From Salipiger bermudensis HTCC2601 (GTDB lineage: Bacteria > Pseudomonadota > Alphaproteobacteria > Rhodobacterales > Rhodobacteraceae), in the NCBI RefSeq assembly GCF_000153725.1, contig NZ_DS022276.1:1584412-1648411 (forward strand): a DNA stretch of 64,000 bases, in the 5' to 3' direction. The number at the start of each line of letters is the position of its first letter. The stretch's first letter is position 1. Under the pieces are notes generated by a model. That model had not been told where the DNA came from, did not search any database, and worked only from the letters and a program-made list of their open reading frames with translations. Position numbers and translations under genes: made by a program. Of the stretch, positions 1 through 8,082 are shown one piece after another.

Positions 1-829
1 CGCGATGCGCCCCAGTGGCGGGTCGAGCGCAGAGCAGTAGCCTCGCGCTTGGCGGCGTTGTACTCGGAGCCGTCGAGCATGGCGACATGACCGCCGGCGC
101 ATGGCAGAGCAGGGCGCCAGCGGCGTGATCCCAGGGCGTGAGCCCGGCGGAGAGCACGAAATCCACGTGGCCCTGTGCCAGCATGCGCATCTCGTGCGCC
201 GAGCAGCGCAGCGACAGCACGCGCTCGAACCGGGGCAGCAGCGCGGCCATCTCGGCCTGCTTGTCGGCGGGCAGCATGTAGAGCGGCAGGTAGCCCTGCA
301 GGTTCTCGACCGGGCCGCCGGCGGAGACCGAGAGCGTGCGGCGCTTGCGGCGTTTCGGCATGACCAGCTCGGCCGGGCCACCGGTCTCGCCCAGCACCAC
401 GTCGTCCATGACGGGATCGTAGATCAGGCCGAAGACCGGGGTGCCGAAGCGCAGCGCCGAGACGATGACGCCGAAGGTGGTGAGCCCGTGGGCGTAGTTC
501 CACGTGCCGTCGACCGGGTCGATGGTGAAGGCAAGCTCGGCATCGGCGACCTTGTCGAGCACCTCGGGGTGGTCGGCCACGTTCTCTTCGCCGATGATCA
601 GCGCGTTGGGGAACAATGCCAGCAGGCCGCGGGCGATCATCCGCTCGGCGGCGCGGTCGGCCTCGGTCACCAGGTCCTGGTGGCTTTTCTTCTGATCGAT
701 CTCGCCGCTCTCGAGATTGCGGAAGCGGGGCAGGATCTCGGCGCGGGCGGCGCGGCGCACGAGGTTTAGGATCGAGCTGCGCTGCGCCTTGCTCAGGGTC
801 GAGACCGGCATCGGGAGGGTGTCGCTCAT
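1..829 (-). CDS. Inositol monophosphatase family phosphatase (partial, 3' end frameshifted)
   Basis: This is a member of the Mg-dependent inositol monophosphatase/FBPase superfamily, which removes phosphate from small sugar, inositol or histidinol phosphates in the cytoplasm. The reverse strand reads from an ATG at 829. GEEN lies at about residues 80-83, the metal-binding DPVDGT at 104-109 and TPWDHAAG at 231-238, all in the right order and spacing. After about residue 243 the frame breaks. Below position 105 the expected tail (AGGHVAMLDGSEYNAAKRE) appears in another frame, and the final residues need further single bases restored, always at G or C runs. This looks like poor sequence at a contig end rather than a true pseudogene. 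The exact substrate cannot be told. The gene runs off the window. Confidence 0.8.
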   Translation of the reverse strand, partial: MSDTLPMPVSTLSKAQRSSILNLVRRAARAEILPRFRNLESGEIDQKKSHQDLVTEADRAAERMIARGLLALFPNALIIGEENVADHPEVLDKVADAELAFTIDPVDGTWNYAHGLTTFGVIVSALRFGTPVFGLIYDPVMDDVVLGETGGPAELVMPKRRKRRTLSVSAGGPVENLQGYLPLYMLPADKQAEMAALLPRFERVLSLRCSAHEMRMLAQGHVDFVLSAGLTPWDHAAGALLCHAPAVMSPCSTAPSTTPPSARLLLCARPATGAHR

Positions 830-899
830 CGGTCGGGTCCTTTGTCAGCCAGAAGTTGCGCAAGGCTGTGCCAGCCGCGGCGCGGGGGTGCAAGGCGGC

Positions 900-3425
900 C
901 TATTCGCGCGCCCGCAGAACCCGCGCCGGACGGGCGGAAAGTGACCGCCAGGCGAAGCCGAGCCCGGCCAGCAGCGTGGCGATGACGCCGCCGGCGATGA
1001 TGCCGAGCGCCGAGGGCCACATCACGGTGAACTCGGTCTCCATGATGAAGCGGCTGATCGCCCAGCCGCCAAGGATGCCCGCGCCGAGCGCCACCACCCC
1101 GGCGCCCGCGCCGAGCAGCGCCGAGCGCAGGGCAAAGCTCTGAAGGATGCGGGCACGGCTGGCGCCCAGCGTCTTGAGCACCGCCGCCTCGTAGGTGCGC
1201 GCCCCCTCGCCCGCCGCCGCCGCGCCGATCAGCACCAGGAAGCCGGTGAGCAGGGTGGCCGCGGCGCCCCAGCGGATGGCGCTGCCGACGCCTTCGAGCA
1301 GCTCGGCCACCCGGTCGATGGCGTCCTTGACGCGGATCGCGGTGATGTTGGGATAGCTGGACGCAAGATCGCGCAGGATCTGGGCCTCGGCCTCGGGCTC
1401 GGCGTAGACGGTGGAGATGAAGGTGTGCGGCGCGCCCTGCAGGGCGGCAGGGTTGAGCGTCATCACGAAGCCGATGCCGGCGGTGGAGAAATCCACGTCG
1501 CGGAAGCTGGTGATGGTGGCGGTGATGTCACGGCCGAGCACGTTGAAGGTGATCTCGTCGCCCAGGGCGAGGCCGATCTCCTCGGCCTCCTCGCGGGCGA
1601 AGCTGATCTGCGGCGGACCGTCATAGTCCTCGGGCCACCATTCGCCTTCGGTGATGATGGTGCGCGCGTCCGGTTGCGCGGCATAGGTGATGCCACGATC
1701 GCCGCGCACCACCCAGTGATCGCCCGCCACCTGTTGCGCGTCGACGCCGTTGATCTCGGTGATCACGCCGCGCAGCATCGGGGCGGTGTCGACCCGGCTC
1801 ACCGCCTCGTCGCCCTCGAGCCGTGCGAGATAGCCGTCGATCTGGCCGGGCTGGATGTCGACGAAGAAGTAGGACGGCGCGATCTCGGGCAGGTCGCGGT
1901 TGATCGCGGCGCGCAGGTTGCCGTCGATCTGGCCGATGGCGGCGAGCACCGACAGCCCCAGCCCCAGCGACAGCACCACCGAGGCCGCGGTCTCGCGCGG
2001 GCCGCCGATGGCGCCGAGCGCCCAGCGCCAGACCGGGCGGCCGCGGGCGGCACCGGTGGCACGGCGGGCAAGCGCGCGGATGCCGGTGGCGGCGACCGCG
2101 AGGATCAGCAGCGCGCCGAGGATGCCGCCGGCGGTCCAGAGCGTGATGCGGGGATCGCCGGAGAACAGCATCGCCACGCCGACGAGCAGCGCGATCAGCA
2201 GCGCGGTGGCGATCAGGTAGCGCGTGGCGGGCAGGGCGCGGGCGCTGTCGAGCGCGTCTCGAAAGAGGGCGGCGGCGCGCACCTCCTCGGTACGGGCGAG
2301 GGGCCAGAGCGTGAAGAGCAACGCTGTCAGCACGCCGTAGATCGCCGCCTCGGCCAAGGGGCCCGGGTAGAGCGTGAAGAGCACCGGGATCGGCAGCGAC
2401 TGGGTGATGAGCGGGGCGAAGATCAGCGGCACCCCGGCGCCGAGGATCAGACCGAGCGCGATGCCAAGCAGGCTCAGCGCGCCGATCTGCAGGAAATAGG
2501 TCTGGAAGATCACGCTGCGGCTGGCACCGAGCGTGCGCAGGGTGGCGATCACCGGCGTCTTGCGCGCGAGGTAGGAGCGTACCGCCGCCGAGACGCCAAT
2601 GCCACCCACCGCGAGGCCCGAGAGCCCGACCAGCACGAGAAAGCTGCCCAGCCGGTCGACGAACCGCGCCACGCCCGGCGCGCCATTGCGGGCGTCGCGC
2701 CAGCGGATGCCGGTGTCGCGGAAGCGCTCCTCGGCCTGCGCCTTGAGCGCGTCGAGATCGGCACCTTCGGGCAGCAGCATGCGGTACTCGGTCTCGTAGA
2801 GCGAGCCGGGAGCCAGCAGGCCGGAGCCGTCGAGGGCGGAGGTGCGCACCAGCGTGCGCGGACCGAGGCCGAAGCCGTCGCCGGCATCGTCGGGTTCGGT
2901 GACGATGGTGGCGCTGAGGGTGAAGTCCTGCGTGCCGAGGCGGAAGCTGTCACCGGGGGCGAGGCCCAGCCGATCGGCCAGCACCGGCGCCATCACTGCG
3001 CCCGGATGCTCGGCCCCGTCGAGCGCCTGCGCCAGCGGCATCGGCGGATCGAGCACCATCTCGCCCAGCAGGGGATAGGCGTCGTCGACGGATTTGATCT
3101 GCGTTAGCCCGCGTTCCGAGCCGGCCTCGGTGTCGACCACCGCCATGGAGCGGAAATCGGTGATCTCCGACAGCGCCGTCGAGATGCCCTCGAGCCAGGC
3201 CAGCTCTTCTTCCGAGGCGAAGCGGTAGGTGAATTCCGCCTGCGCGTCGCCGCCCAGCAGGATGGCACCCTGATCGGCCAGCCCGGCCTGGATCGCCGAG
3301 CGCACCGAGCCGACGCCGGCGATGGCGGCCACGCCAAGGGTCAGGCAGGCTAGGAAGATGCGGAAGCCGCGCAAGCCGCCGCGCAGCTCGCGGCGGGCGA
3401 AGCGGGCCGAGATGGCAAGGCTCAT
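900..3425 (-). CDS. ABC transporter permease, YbbP/FtsX-type (841 aa)
   Basis: This is the membrane subunit of a YbbA/YbbP-type ABC system, a family with two FtsX-like domains and large extracytoplasmic loops, thought to move lipids or act on the envelope rather than import solutes. There is a membrane segment near residues 20-40, a long loop, a helix cluster around 250-480 and three closing helices after about 710, matching the duplicated FtsX layout and the usual length of about 830 residues. Its ATG overlaps the stop of the upstream ATPase gene by four bases (ATGA), so the two are co-translated. The esterase gene next door is the same partner seen in E. coli (tesA-ybbA-ybbP). The substrate is unknown. 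Confidence 0.9.
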   Translation of the reverse strand: MSLAISARFARRELRGGLRGFRIFLACLTLGVAAIAGVGSVRSAIQAGLADQGAILLGGDAQAEFTYRFASEEELAWLEGISTALSEITDFRSMAVVDTEAGSERGLTQIKSVDDAYPLLGEMVLDPPMPLAQALDGAEHPGAVMAPVLADRLGLAPGDSFRLGTQDFTLSATIVTEPDDAGDGFGLGPRTLVRTSALDGSGLLAPGSLYETEYRMLLPEGADLDALKAQAEERFRDTGIRWRDARNGAPGVARFVDRLGSFLVLVGLSGLAVGGIGVSAAVRSYLARKTPVIATLRTLGASRSVIFQTYFLQIGALSLLGIALGLILGAGVPLIFAPLITQSLPIPVLFTLYPGPLAEAAIYGVLTALLFTLWPLARTEEVRAAALFRDALDSARALPATRYLIATALLIALLVGVAMLFSGDPRITLWTAGGILGALLILAVAATGIRALARRATGAARGRPVWRWALGAIGGPRETAASVVLSLGLGLSVLAAIGQIDGNLRAAINRDLPEIAPSYFFVDIQPGQIDGYLARLEGDEAVSRVDTAPMLRGVITEINGVDAQQVAGDHWVVRGDRGITYAAQPDARTIITEGEWWPEDYDGPPQISFAREEAEEIGLALGDEITFNVLGRDITATITSFRDVDFSTAGIGFVMTLNPAALQGAPHTFISTVYAEPEAEAQILRDLASSYPNITAIRVKDAIDRVAELLEGVGSAIRWGAAATLLTGFLVLIGAAAAGEGARTYEAAVLKTLGASRARILQSFALRSALLGAGAGVVALGAGILGGWAISRFIMETEFTVMWPSALGIIAGGVIATLLAGLGFAWRSLSARPARVLRARE

Positions 3426-4114
3426 TCGGCGGCCCTCGCCACCTCGCCGGCGACAGTGCCGTCGGTCAGCCGCACCACCCGGTCGCAGCGCTGCGCGAGG
3501 GTGTTGGAGTGGGTGACGAGCACCAGCGTGGCGCCGTGGCGGTCGCGCAGACCAAAGAGCAGGTCCATGATCGCATCGCCGTTCTTGCCGTCGAGATTGC
3601 CGGTCGGCTCGTCGGCCAGCAGGATGTCGGGGCGCGGCGCAGAGGCGCGGGCCAGCGCCACGCGCTGCTGCTCGCCGCCCGACATCTGCGCCGGGTAATG
3701 GTCGGCGCGGTGGCCCAGCCCCACCGCCTCGAGCTCGGCCTCGGCCTTGGCAAAGGCCTCGCGGTCGCCGGCAAGCTCCAGAGGGGTTGCGACGTTTTCC
3801 AGCGCGGTCATGGTGGGGATCAGGTTGAAGCTCTGGAACACCACGCCCATGTGATCGCGGCGGAAGCGCGCCAAGCGGTCCTCGTCCATCGCGGTCAGGT
3901 CGCTGCCCAGAACCGAGACCGTGCCCGAGGTTGCGCTCTCGAGCCCGCCCATCACCATCAGCAGTGAGGACTTGCCGCTGCCCGACGGCCCGATCAGCGC
4001 CAGCGTCTCGCCCTTTTCCACCTCGAGCGTGATGCCATGGAGGATTTCCACCATTCCGGCATTGCCGCGCAGGCTGAGTGTGACATCTTTCAGGGCAATG
4101 ACTCGATCAGGCAT
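3422..4114 (-). CDS. ABC transporter ATP-binding protein, YbbA/LolD-type
   Basis: This is the ATPase subunit partnering the permease encoded directly downstream. It shows Walker A GPSGSGKSS at about residues 42-50, the signature MSGGEQQRVALARA, Walker B ILLADEPTGNLD and the H-loop VTHS. At 230 residues it has the normal size for the LolD/MacB/YbbA class, and the NLDG stretch after Walker B is typical of it. The gene starts at an ATG only 18 bases from the divergent esterase start, so both promoters must overlap coding DNA or lie within this gap. The four-base overlap with the permease marks a two-gene operon. Confidence 0.93.
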   Translation of the reverse strand: MPDRVIALKDVTLSLRGNAGMVEILHGITLEVEKGETLALIGPSGSGKSSLLMVMGGLESATSGTVSVLGSDLTAMDEDRLARFRRDHMGVVFQSFNLIPTMTALENVATPLELAGDREAFAKAEAELEAVGLGHRADHYPAQMSGGEQQRVALARASAPRPDILLADEPTGNLDGKNGDAIMDLLFGLRDRHGATLVLVTHSNTLAQRCDRVVRLTDGTVAGEVARAAE

Positions 4115-4132
4115 GAAGGGGCGTCCGGGAAA

Positions 4133-4819
4133 ATGATGCGTTCGCTTACATATGGGCTGCGTGCATGGCGCAGCAAGACGCTGGCCGTCACGTTGATGCT
4201 ATGCGCAATCGTGGCGCTGCCTGCGCGGGCTGAAACGGTGCATCTCCTGGCGCTCGGCGATAGCCTGACCCAGGGCTACGGTCTGATCGAGGATGAAGGC
4301 TTCGTGCCTCAGATGCGGGCGTGGCTGGCCGAGCGCGGCCATGATGTGCGGCTGGTCAACGGCGGCGTGTCGGGAGACACGACGGCGGGTGGTCTGTCTC
4401 GGGTGGAGTGGTCTCTGACCCCGGAGATTGAGGGCATGATCGTGGCGCTTGGCGGCAACGACCTGCTGCGCGGGCTGCCGCCCGAGACGTCGCGCGCCAA
4501 TCTCGAGGGGATTCTCGAGGTTGCCGAGGCACAGGAGATCGAGGTCTTGCTGGTGGGGATGACGGCGCCGGGCAATTACGGCCCCGACTACAAGGCGGGG
4601 TTCGACGCGATCTATCCCGAGCTCGCCGAGGAATACGACACGCTGTATTTTCCGAATTTCTTCCGGGGCATTCTGCCCGAAGGCGGCACGCCGCAGAACG
4701 CGGCGGGGATGATGCAGGGGGACGGCATTCATCCGAATGCCGACGGGGTGGCTCTGATCGTCGAGGCGATGGGGCCCTCGGTCGAAGAGCTTATCTCGCG
4801 CATCCAGAGCGGCGACTGA
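4133..4819 (+). CDS. tesA: Arylesterase / lysophospholipase L1 (GDSL, SGNH hydrolase)
   Basis: This is a periplasmic SGNH-type hydrolase like TesA, acting on thioesters, aryl esters or lysophospholipids. The start is a double ATG at 4133/4136. A signal peptide follows, ending near ALPARAE at about residue 30. The catalytic serine sits in LALGDSLTQGYG, the oxyanion block is GGNDLLRG, and the Asp-His pair is in DGIHPNADG near the C-terminus. The length of 228 residues fits the family. An upstream in-frame extension exists but overlaps the divergent ATPase gene and is not needed. The divergent pairing with a YbbA/YbbP exporter is conserved in proteobacteria. Confidence 0.92.
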   Translation: MMRSLTYGLRAWRSKTLAVTLMLCAIVALPARAETVHLLALGDSLTQGYGLIEDEGFVPQMRAWLAERGHDVRLVNGGVSGDTTAGGLSRVEWSLTPEIEGMIVALGGNDLLRGLPPETSRANLEGILEVAEAQEIEVLLVGMTAPGNYGPDYKAGFDAIYPELAEEYDTLYFPNFFRGILPEGGTPQNAAGMMQGDGIHPNADGVALIVEAMGPSVEELISRIQSGD

Positions 4820-4850
4820 GCGCCGCTGGCTGCGCGTGTCGGGCTGGGGC

Positions 4851-5054
4851 TTACTGCGCCGGCGTCGGAGCGAGTGCGCGGCTGTCATCATTGCCGCGCA
4901 GGGCGGCCGAGATCACCGGCAGCAGGCCGAAGCTGAGGGCGGTCGCAAAGTAGAGCAGGACGGCAGAGCCGAAGGAGACATCGAAGGCGAGCCAGCTGGT
5001 GAGAGCTCCGATCAGGCCAAGAACGCTGCCCATGAGAATTGCAATTACCGCCAT
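4851..5054 (-). CDS. Small two-helix membrane protein (67 aa, unknown)
   Basis: I do not recognise a named family. The ATG at 5054 follows a strong Shine-Dalgarno sequence (AAGGAG) six bases upstream. Two hydrophobic helices, about residues 3-24 and 29-52, are followed by a polar tail ending in APTPAQ. It is convergent with the esterase gene, with a 31-base gap. Small proteins of this type are common between core genes in Rhodobacteraceae. The good ribosome-binding site and typical codon use argue that it is expressed. Confidence 0.6.
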   Translation of the reverse strand: MAVIAILMGSVLGLIGALTSWLAFDVSFGSAVLLYFATALSFGLLPVISAALRGNDDSRALAPTPAQ

Positions 5055-5193
5055 CTGACACTCCTTAAAAGTCGGTCCTGATTACCTTGTCGTGGGGGTA
5101 TGTAGCGCTCCGAATCCGGCGGGAATGTGGCCGGGCCACGGCCATAACAGACCAATTCCCGATGACTGCACAACCTTAAGGTGTTCCAACGTA

Positions 5194-5221
5194 AAGCGGC
5201 GCGCCAGATGGCGCGCCGCTT
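5194..5221 (-). terminator. Hairpin terminator of the L,D-transpeptidase gene
   Basis: A perfect 12-bp stem (AAGCGGCGCGCC and its complement) closes a four-base AGAT loop. Read on the minus strand it lies about 30 bases beyond the transpeptidase stop and is followed by a short TTT run. Confidence 0.65.
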
Positions 5222-5251
5222 GAGGCAGGATCGTGACAGGATCTCAGGGCG

Positions 5252-5818
5252 TTAAAGAACCGTCACCGGTGTTCCGACGGGCACGCGGTTGTAGAGGTCG
5301 ATCACGTGCTCGTTCAGCATGCGAATGCACCCGTTCGATACCGAGCGGCCGATCGATTCCGGCGCAGTCGTGCCGTGGATCCGGAAATACGTGTCACGCC
5401 CGTTCTGGAACAGGTAGAGCGCGCGGGCGCCCAGAGGGTTGCTCGGACCGCCGGGCTGGACATAGTCGTTGTCGATGAACTTGCTGTAGCTCTGCGGCTC
5501 GCGTTCGATCATCTCGTTGGTCGGGCGCCAGGTGGGCCATTCCTTCTTGACCTGGATGATCGCATCGCCAGTGAATTCGAGCCCGGCACGACCGACACCG
5601 ACCCCGTAGCGGATCGCTTGGCCGGGCGCGGTGACGTAGTACAGGAAGTGCGCGCGCGGAAGGATCAGGATCTGTCCCGCGGACAGGGTGTTCTTGATGC
5701 CGACCTGCTGGGGCCGGAATTTCGGATCGACCTCGAAAGCGAGGGCGGGCGCTGCGGCGGCGAGAGCGGTGCCGGCCGCGGCGCTGGCGACGAATTTGCG
5801 ACGGGTGATCATTGGCAA
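5252..5818 (-). CDS. L,D-transpeptidase (YkuD/ErfK family), Tat-exported
   Basis: This is a periplasmic cysteine transpeptidase that makes 3-3 peptidoglycan crosslinks or attaches lipoproteins to peptidoglycan. The N-terminus MPMITRRKFVASAAAG is a twin-arginine signal with an Ala-rich core ending near residue 27. The catalytic YkuD motif is complete: HGTTAPESIGRSVSNGCIRM at about residues 147-166, with the His, Ser, Gly and nucleophilic Cys all present. The length of 188 residues matches the short single-domain alphaproteobacterial members. It is divergent from thioredoxin 2 and ends in a strong hairpin. Confidence 0.93.
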   Translation of the reverse strand: MPMITRRKFVASAAAGTALAAAAPALAFEVDPKFRPQQVGIKNTLSAGQILILPRAHFLYYVTAPGQAIRYGVGVGRAGLEFTGDAIIQVKKEWPTWRPTNEMIEREPQSYSKFIDNDYVQPGGPSNPLGARALYLFQNGRDTYFRIHGTTAPESIGRSVSNGCIRMLNEHVIDLYNRVPVGTPVTVL

Positions 5819-5955
5819 TACTCGGATCTCATTTGGACAGCGGTCTCATTCTCATCACCTCCAACGTGAAAGCAATGATGTGTTTCCACGGGGGATTGTC
5901 ACAATGGCGTGGGGATCACATATAGCACATGATGAATGTAATGTGGGAGCGAGCC

Positions 5956-6381
5956 ATGGTCAAACTTGTGTGTTTCGAGTGCGGTCAGACAAACCGCGTT
6001 CCCGAAGACCGCCTTTCGGCTGGCCCGAAATGCGGCACTTGCGGTGCGGCGCTTGTCGAAGGCAAGGCCCGCGAGATCGATGCAGAGACGCTCTCCAAGG
6101 CGATTCGCAATGACGGCATGACCCTGGTGGTGGACTTCTGGGCGCCCTGGTGCGGCCCATGCCGGATGATGGCGCCCGAGTTTTCCAAGGCGGCGAAGGC
6201 GATGACAGGGCGCGCGCGGCTGGTGAAGGTCAACACCGAGGCCCATCCCGCGGCGGCAAGTGCCTTTGGCATAAGGGGAATTCCAACGCTGATCGCGTTC
6301 CGCTCGGGCCGCGAGGCAGCGCGCCAGTCCGGCGCTTTGCCGGCAGCGCAGATCGAGGCCTTTGCGATTGGCGCCGGCTGA
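5956..6381 (+). CDS. trxC: Thioredoxin 2 (TrxC) with N-terminal zinc ribbon
   Basis: This is a cytosolic disulfide reductase. An N-terminal zinc ribbon supplies two cysteine pairs (CFEC near residue 6 and CGTC near residue 25). The thioredoxin fold follows, with the active site FWAPWCGPCRMMAPE and the cis-proline loop GIRGIPTLIAF. I chose the ATG at 5956, preceded by GGGAGCGAG, over an in-frame ATG at 5929 that lacks a ribosome-binding site; this gives 141 residues, normal for TrxC. It ends eight bases before the convergent motE gene. TrxC is often an oxidative-stress gene, but I see no clear OxyR site. Confidence 0.93.
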   Translation: MVKLVCFECGQTNRVPEDRLSAGPKCGTCGAALVEGKAREIDAETLSKAIRNDGMTLVVDFWAPWCGPCRMMAPEFSKAAKAMTGRARLVKVNTEAHPAAASAFGIRGIPTLIAFRSGREAARQSGALPAAQIEAFAIGAG

Positions 6382-6389
6382 CGACCGGC

Positions 6390-7055
6390 TCATTCGCGTG
6401 GCGCCCCGGCGTTGCGGCCGGCGAGCATGACGCTGATCGTGTAGGCCTTCTGCGGGCTGAGCCCGGCCATGATCGCCGCCGCCGCATCGGGGCGCATCCG
6501 TCCGAGGAAGCCGGCGGCGAAATCCGGCTCCATTTCCTCGAACAGGGCCGCGGCCTGCTTGGGCTTCATCGTGGCATAGACCTGCGTCAGTTGCGCAACG
6601 TCATCCTCGGCGGCGGTCTTGGCAACGGCCAGCGTCTCGCGCAGGCGACGCTCGGCTTCTTCCATGGCGGTCATCCGGCGATCGATCTCGGCCTCTGCGA
6701 CCGACAGGGCCTGCATGCGGGCCCGAAGATCCGATTCGCGCTTGCTGACCCGCTCTTCCCGGGTCTTCAGCGCGTCGAGGATGGGTCCGATATCCGAGGC
6801 AACCGGGCAGCCGGCAGACGCGGCCTCTGCGCTCTGCGCCGGAGCAGCTTGTCCGCCGGGCTCCTGCATCGCGGACTCGTTGGACGGGGCTTCGGTACGG
6901 GGCTCCGAATCGCTTGTTTCAAGCGCCAGCGCAGCGCCCGCCTGCATCCCGATGCGCGCCAGCGCCGAGGCGATCAGCAGCCCGCCGATCACCGCGAGCA
7001 CGCCGATGCTGCGGCGGGTTCTGGGGGGGGTGGTTCTTTTCCGGGCGAACTTCAT
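6390..7055 (-). CDS. motE: MotE-like flagellar chaperone (MgtE-N domain)
   Basis: The product has one N-terminal membrane helix (about residues 17-38), a Pro/Ser/Glu-rich linker, a coiled coil (about residues 95-150) and a C-terminal MgtE-N-like helical domain with MKPKQAAALFEEMEPDFAA and RMRPDAAAAIMAGLSPQKA. This architecture matches MotE, the periplasmic chaperone that stabilises the motor protein MotC in alphaproteobacteria. The stop overlaps nothing, but the start overlaps the preceding gene's stop (ATGA). An eight-C run lies in codons 9-11. Its place with fliL and the next gene supports a flagellar role; motC itself is not in the window. Confidence 0.8.
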   Translation of the reverse strand: MKFARKRTTPPRTRRSIGVLAVIGGLLIASALARIGMQAGAALALETSDSEPRTEAPSNESAMQEPGGQAAPAQSAEAASAGCPVASDIGPILDALKTREERVSKRESDLRARMQALSVAEAEIDRRMTAMEEAERRLRETLAVAKTAAEDDVAQLTQVYATMKPKQAAALFEEMEPDFAAGFLGRMRPDAAAAIMAGLSPQKAYTISVMLAGRNAGAPRE

Positions 7056-7405
7056 CGCGACCCTCCGGGATGGCGGACAAACCTCGGCTCGGCCTCCTCC
7101 CGCGAGGGCGGAGGCGGCTGTTCCGGCAGGTCATGCAACGAGGCGAGCATGAGTTCGAGCCGCTTGGCGGCATCCTCTGCGCGCGCGGTGAGCGTTTCGA
7201 GCCGGACGGTCGATTCGCCCGCCGTGCTCTGCGCCGCCCCGAGCGTGCGGGTGAGATCGTCGACCTGCGCAGACAGCACCGCGACGGCACCGCCGACGCC
7301 GTTCTCGAGATCGGTGAAGCGCGACAGGCGGCGCGACAAGACGAAGCAGTAGAAGCCGGCGCCGAGCGCCCCGGCGGCAAGCAGGATATCGGCGATCAAG
7401 TTCAT
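7052..7405 (-). CDS. Flagellar-cluster membrane coiled-coil protein (117 aa)
   Basis: The function is not established. One N-terminal membrane helix (residues 3-22) is followed by a coiled coil (about 30-92) rich in Leu, Ala, Thr and Arg and a Pro-rich tail. The layout recalls small alphaproteobacterial flagellar proteins of the DUF6468 type, a tentative match made from memory. It sits between fliL (12-base gap) and motE (4-base overlap), so the three are surely co-transcribed. It most likely works at the inner membrane in motor or basal-body assembly. Confidence 0.7.
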   Translation of the reverse strand: MNLIADILLAAGALGAGFYCFVLSRRLSRFTDLENGVGGAVAVLSAQVDDLTRTLGAAQSTAGESTVRLETLTARAEDAAKRLELMLASLHDLPEQPPPPSREEAEPRFVRHPGGSR

Positions 7406-7417
7406 TCCGGTCCCCCT

Positions 7418-7966
7418 TCAGTTCAGCACGAATTCCATCACCAGCAGGTCGCGAATGCGATCCTCGCCGGCGACCATCTGGATTCGCCGCAGCATCTGCG
7501 AGCGTAGGCGGATCAGTGCGCCCGGCGCCTCGATATCCGAGGGGCGCAAGGCCCGCAGATAGCTGTTGAGCACGTCGATCACCCGCGGTGTCAGGGTCTC
7601 GACCTCGGCCACGTATTGCGGCGGCACCTCGAGGCTGGCGCGGAACCGCAGGTGGTGAAGCTCGGCGATCGTTCCCATCGAGATGACCAGCGGCTCCAGC
7701 TCGACGAAGGCGACATTGGTGTCGGGCAGCGGCAGGGCGGGGTCGCCGCCATGACCGCCGGCTGCACCTTGACCGCCCTCGCCATGGGCCTCCTCTGCCG
7801 GGGCGTGGCCGCCACCGAACGGCAACAGCCCGGACCAGGCCGCGTAGAAGCCGCCGCCGCCGCCGGCGAGCGCCAGCACCAGCCCGATCAGCATCGGCAG
7901 CTTCGATCCCTTCTTTTTCGGCGTGCCCTCGTCCTCGGCGGGGGCGTCGGCCGTGGCATCGGTCAT
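7418..7966 (-). CDS. fliL: Flagellar basal body-associated protein FliL
   Basis: FliL is an inner-membrane protein surrounding the stators and supporting motor torque. A short cytoplasmic tail with KKKGSK precedes one membrane helix (about residues 27-48). A Gly/His/Glu-rich linker follows, then the FliL domain with the conserved end motif near EDRIRDLLVMEFVLN. I start at the ATG at 7966 because GAGAGGT lies seven bases upstream; an in-frame TTG at 7984 has no such support. It heads the minus-strand flagellar operon and is divergent from fliF, with a CtrA-like site between them. Confidence 0.92.
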   Translation of the reverse strand: MTDATADAPAEDEGTPKKKGSKLPMLIGLVLALAGGGGGFYAAWSGLLPFGGGHAPAEEAHGEGGQGAAGGHGGDPALPLPDTNVAFVELEPLVISMGTIAELHHLRFRASLEVPPQYVAEVETLTPRVIDVLNSYLRALRPSDIEAPGALIRLRSQMLRRIQMVAGEDRIRDLLVMEFVLN

Positions 7967-8011
7967 GGCGGACCTCTCGTTCAATCCGCCGTGGTTATAG
8001 CCGCACAGGAA

Positions 8012-8026
8012 CTAACCGATTGTTAA
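8012..8026. promoter_or_regulatory. CtrA-like binding site between fliL and fliF
   Basis: The sequence CTAA-N7-TTAA departs by one base from the CtrA consensus TTAA-N7-TTAA. It lies centrally in the gap between the divergent flagellar operons. CtrA controls flagellar genes in Rhodobacterales; binding here is inferred. Confidence 0.55.
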
Positions 8027-8082
8027 GTCTGATGCCCCAAAGATGGGCGCACCGGGCAGAACGGTCGGAACGGAGGATGGTC

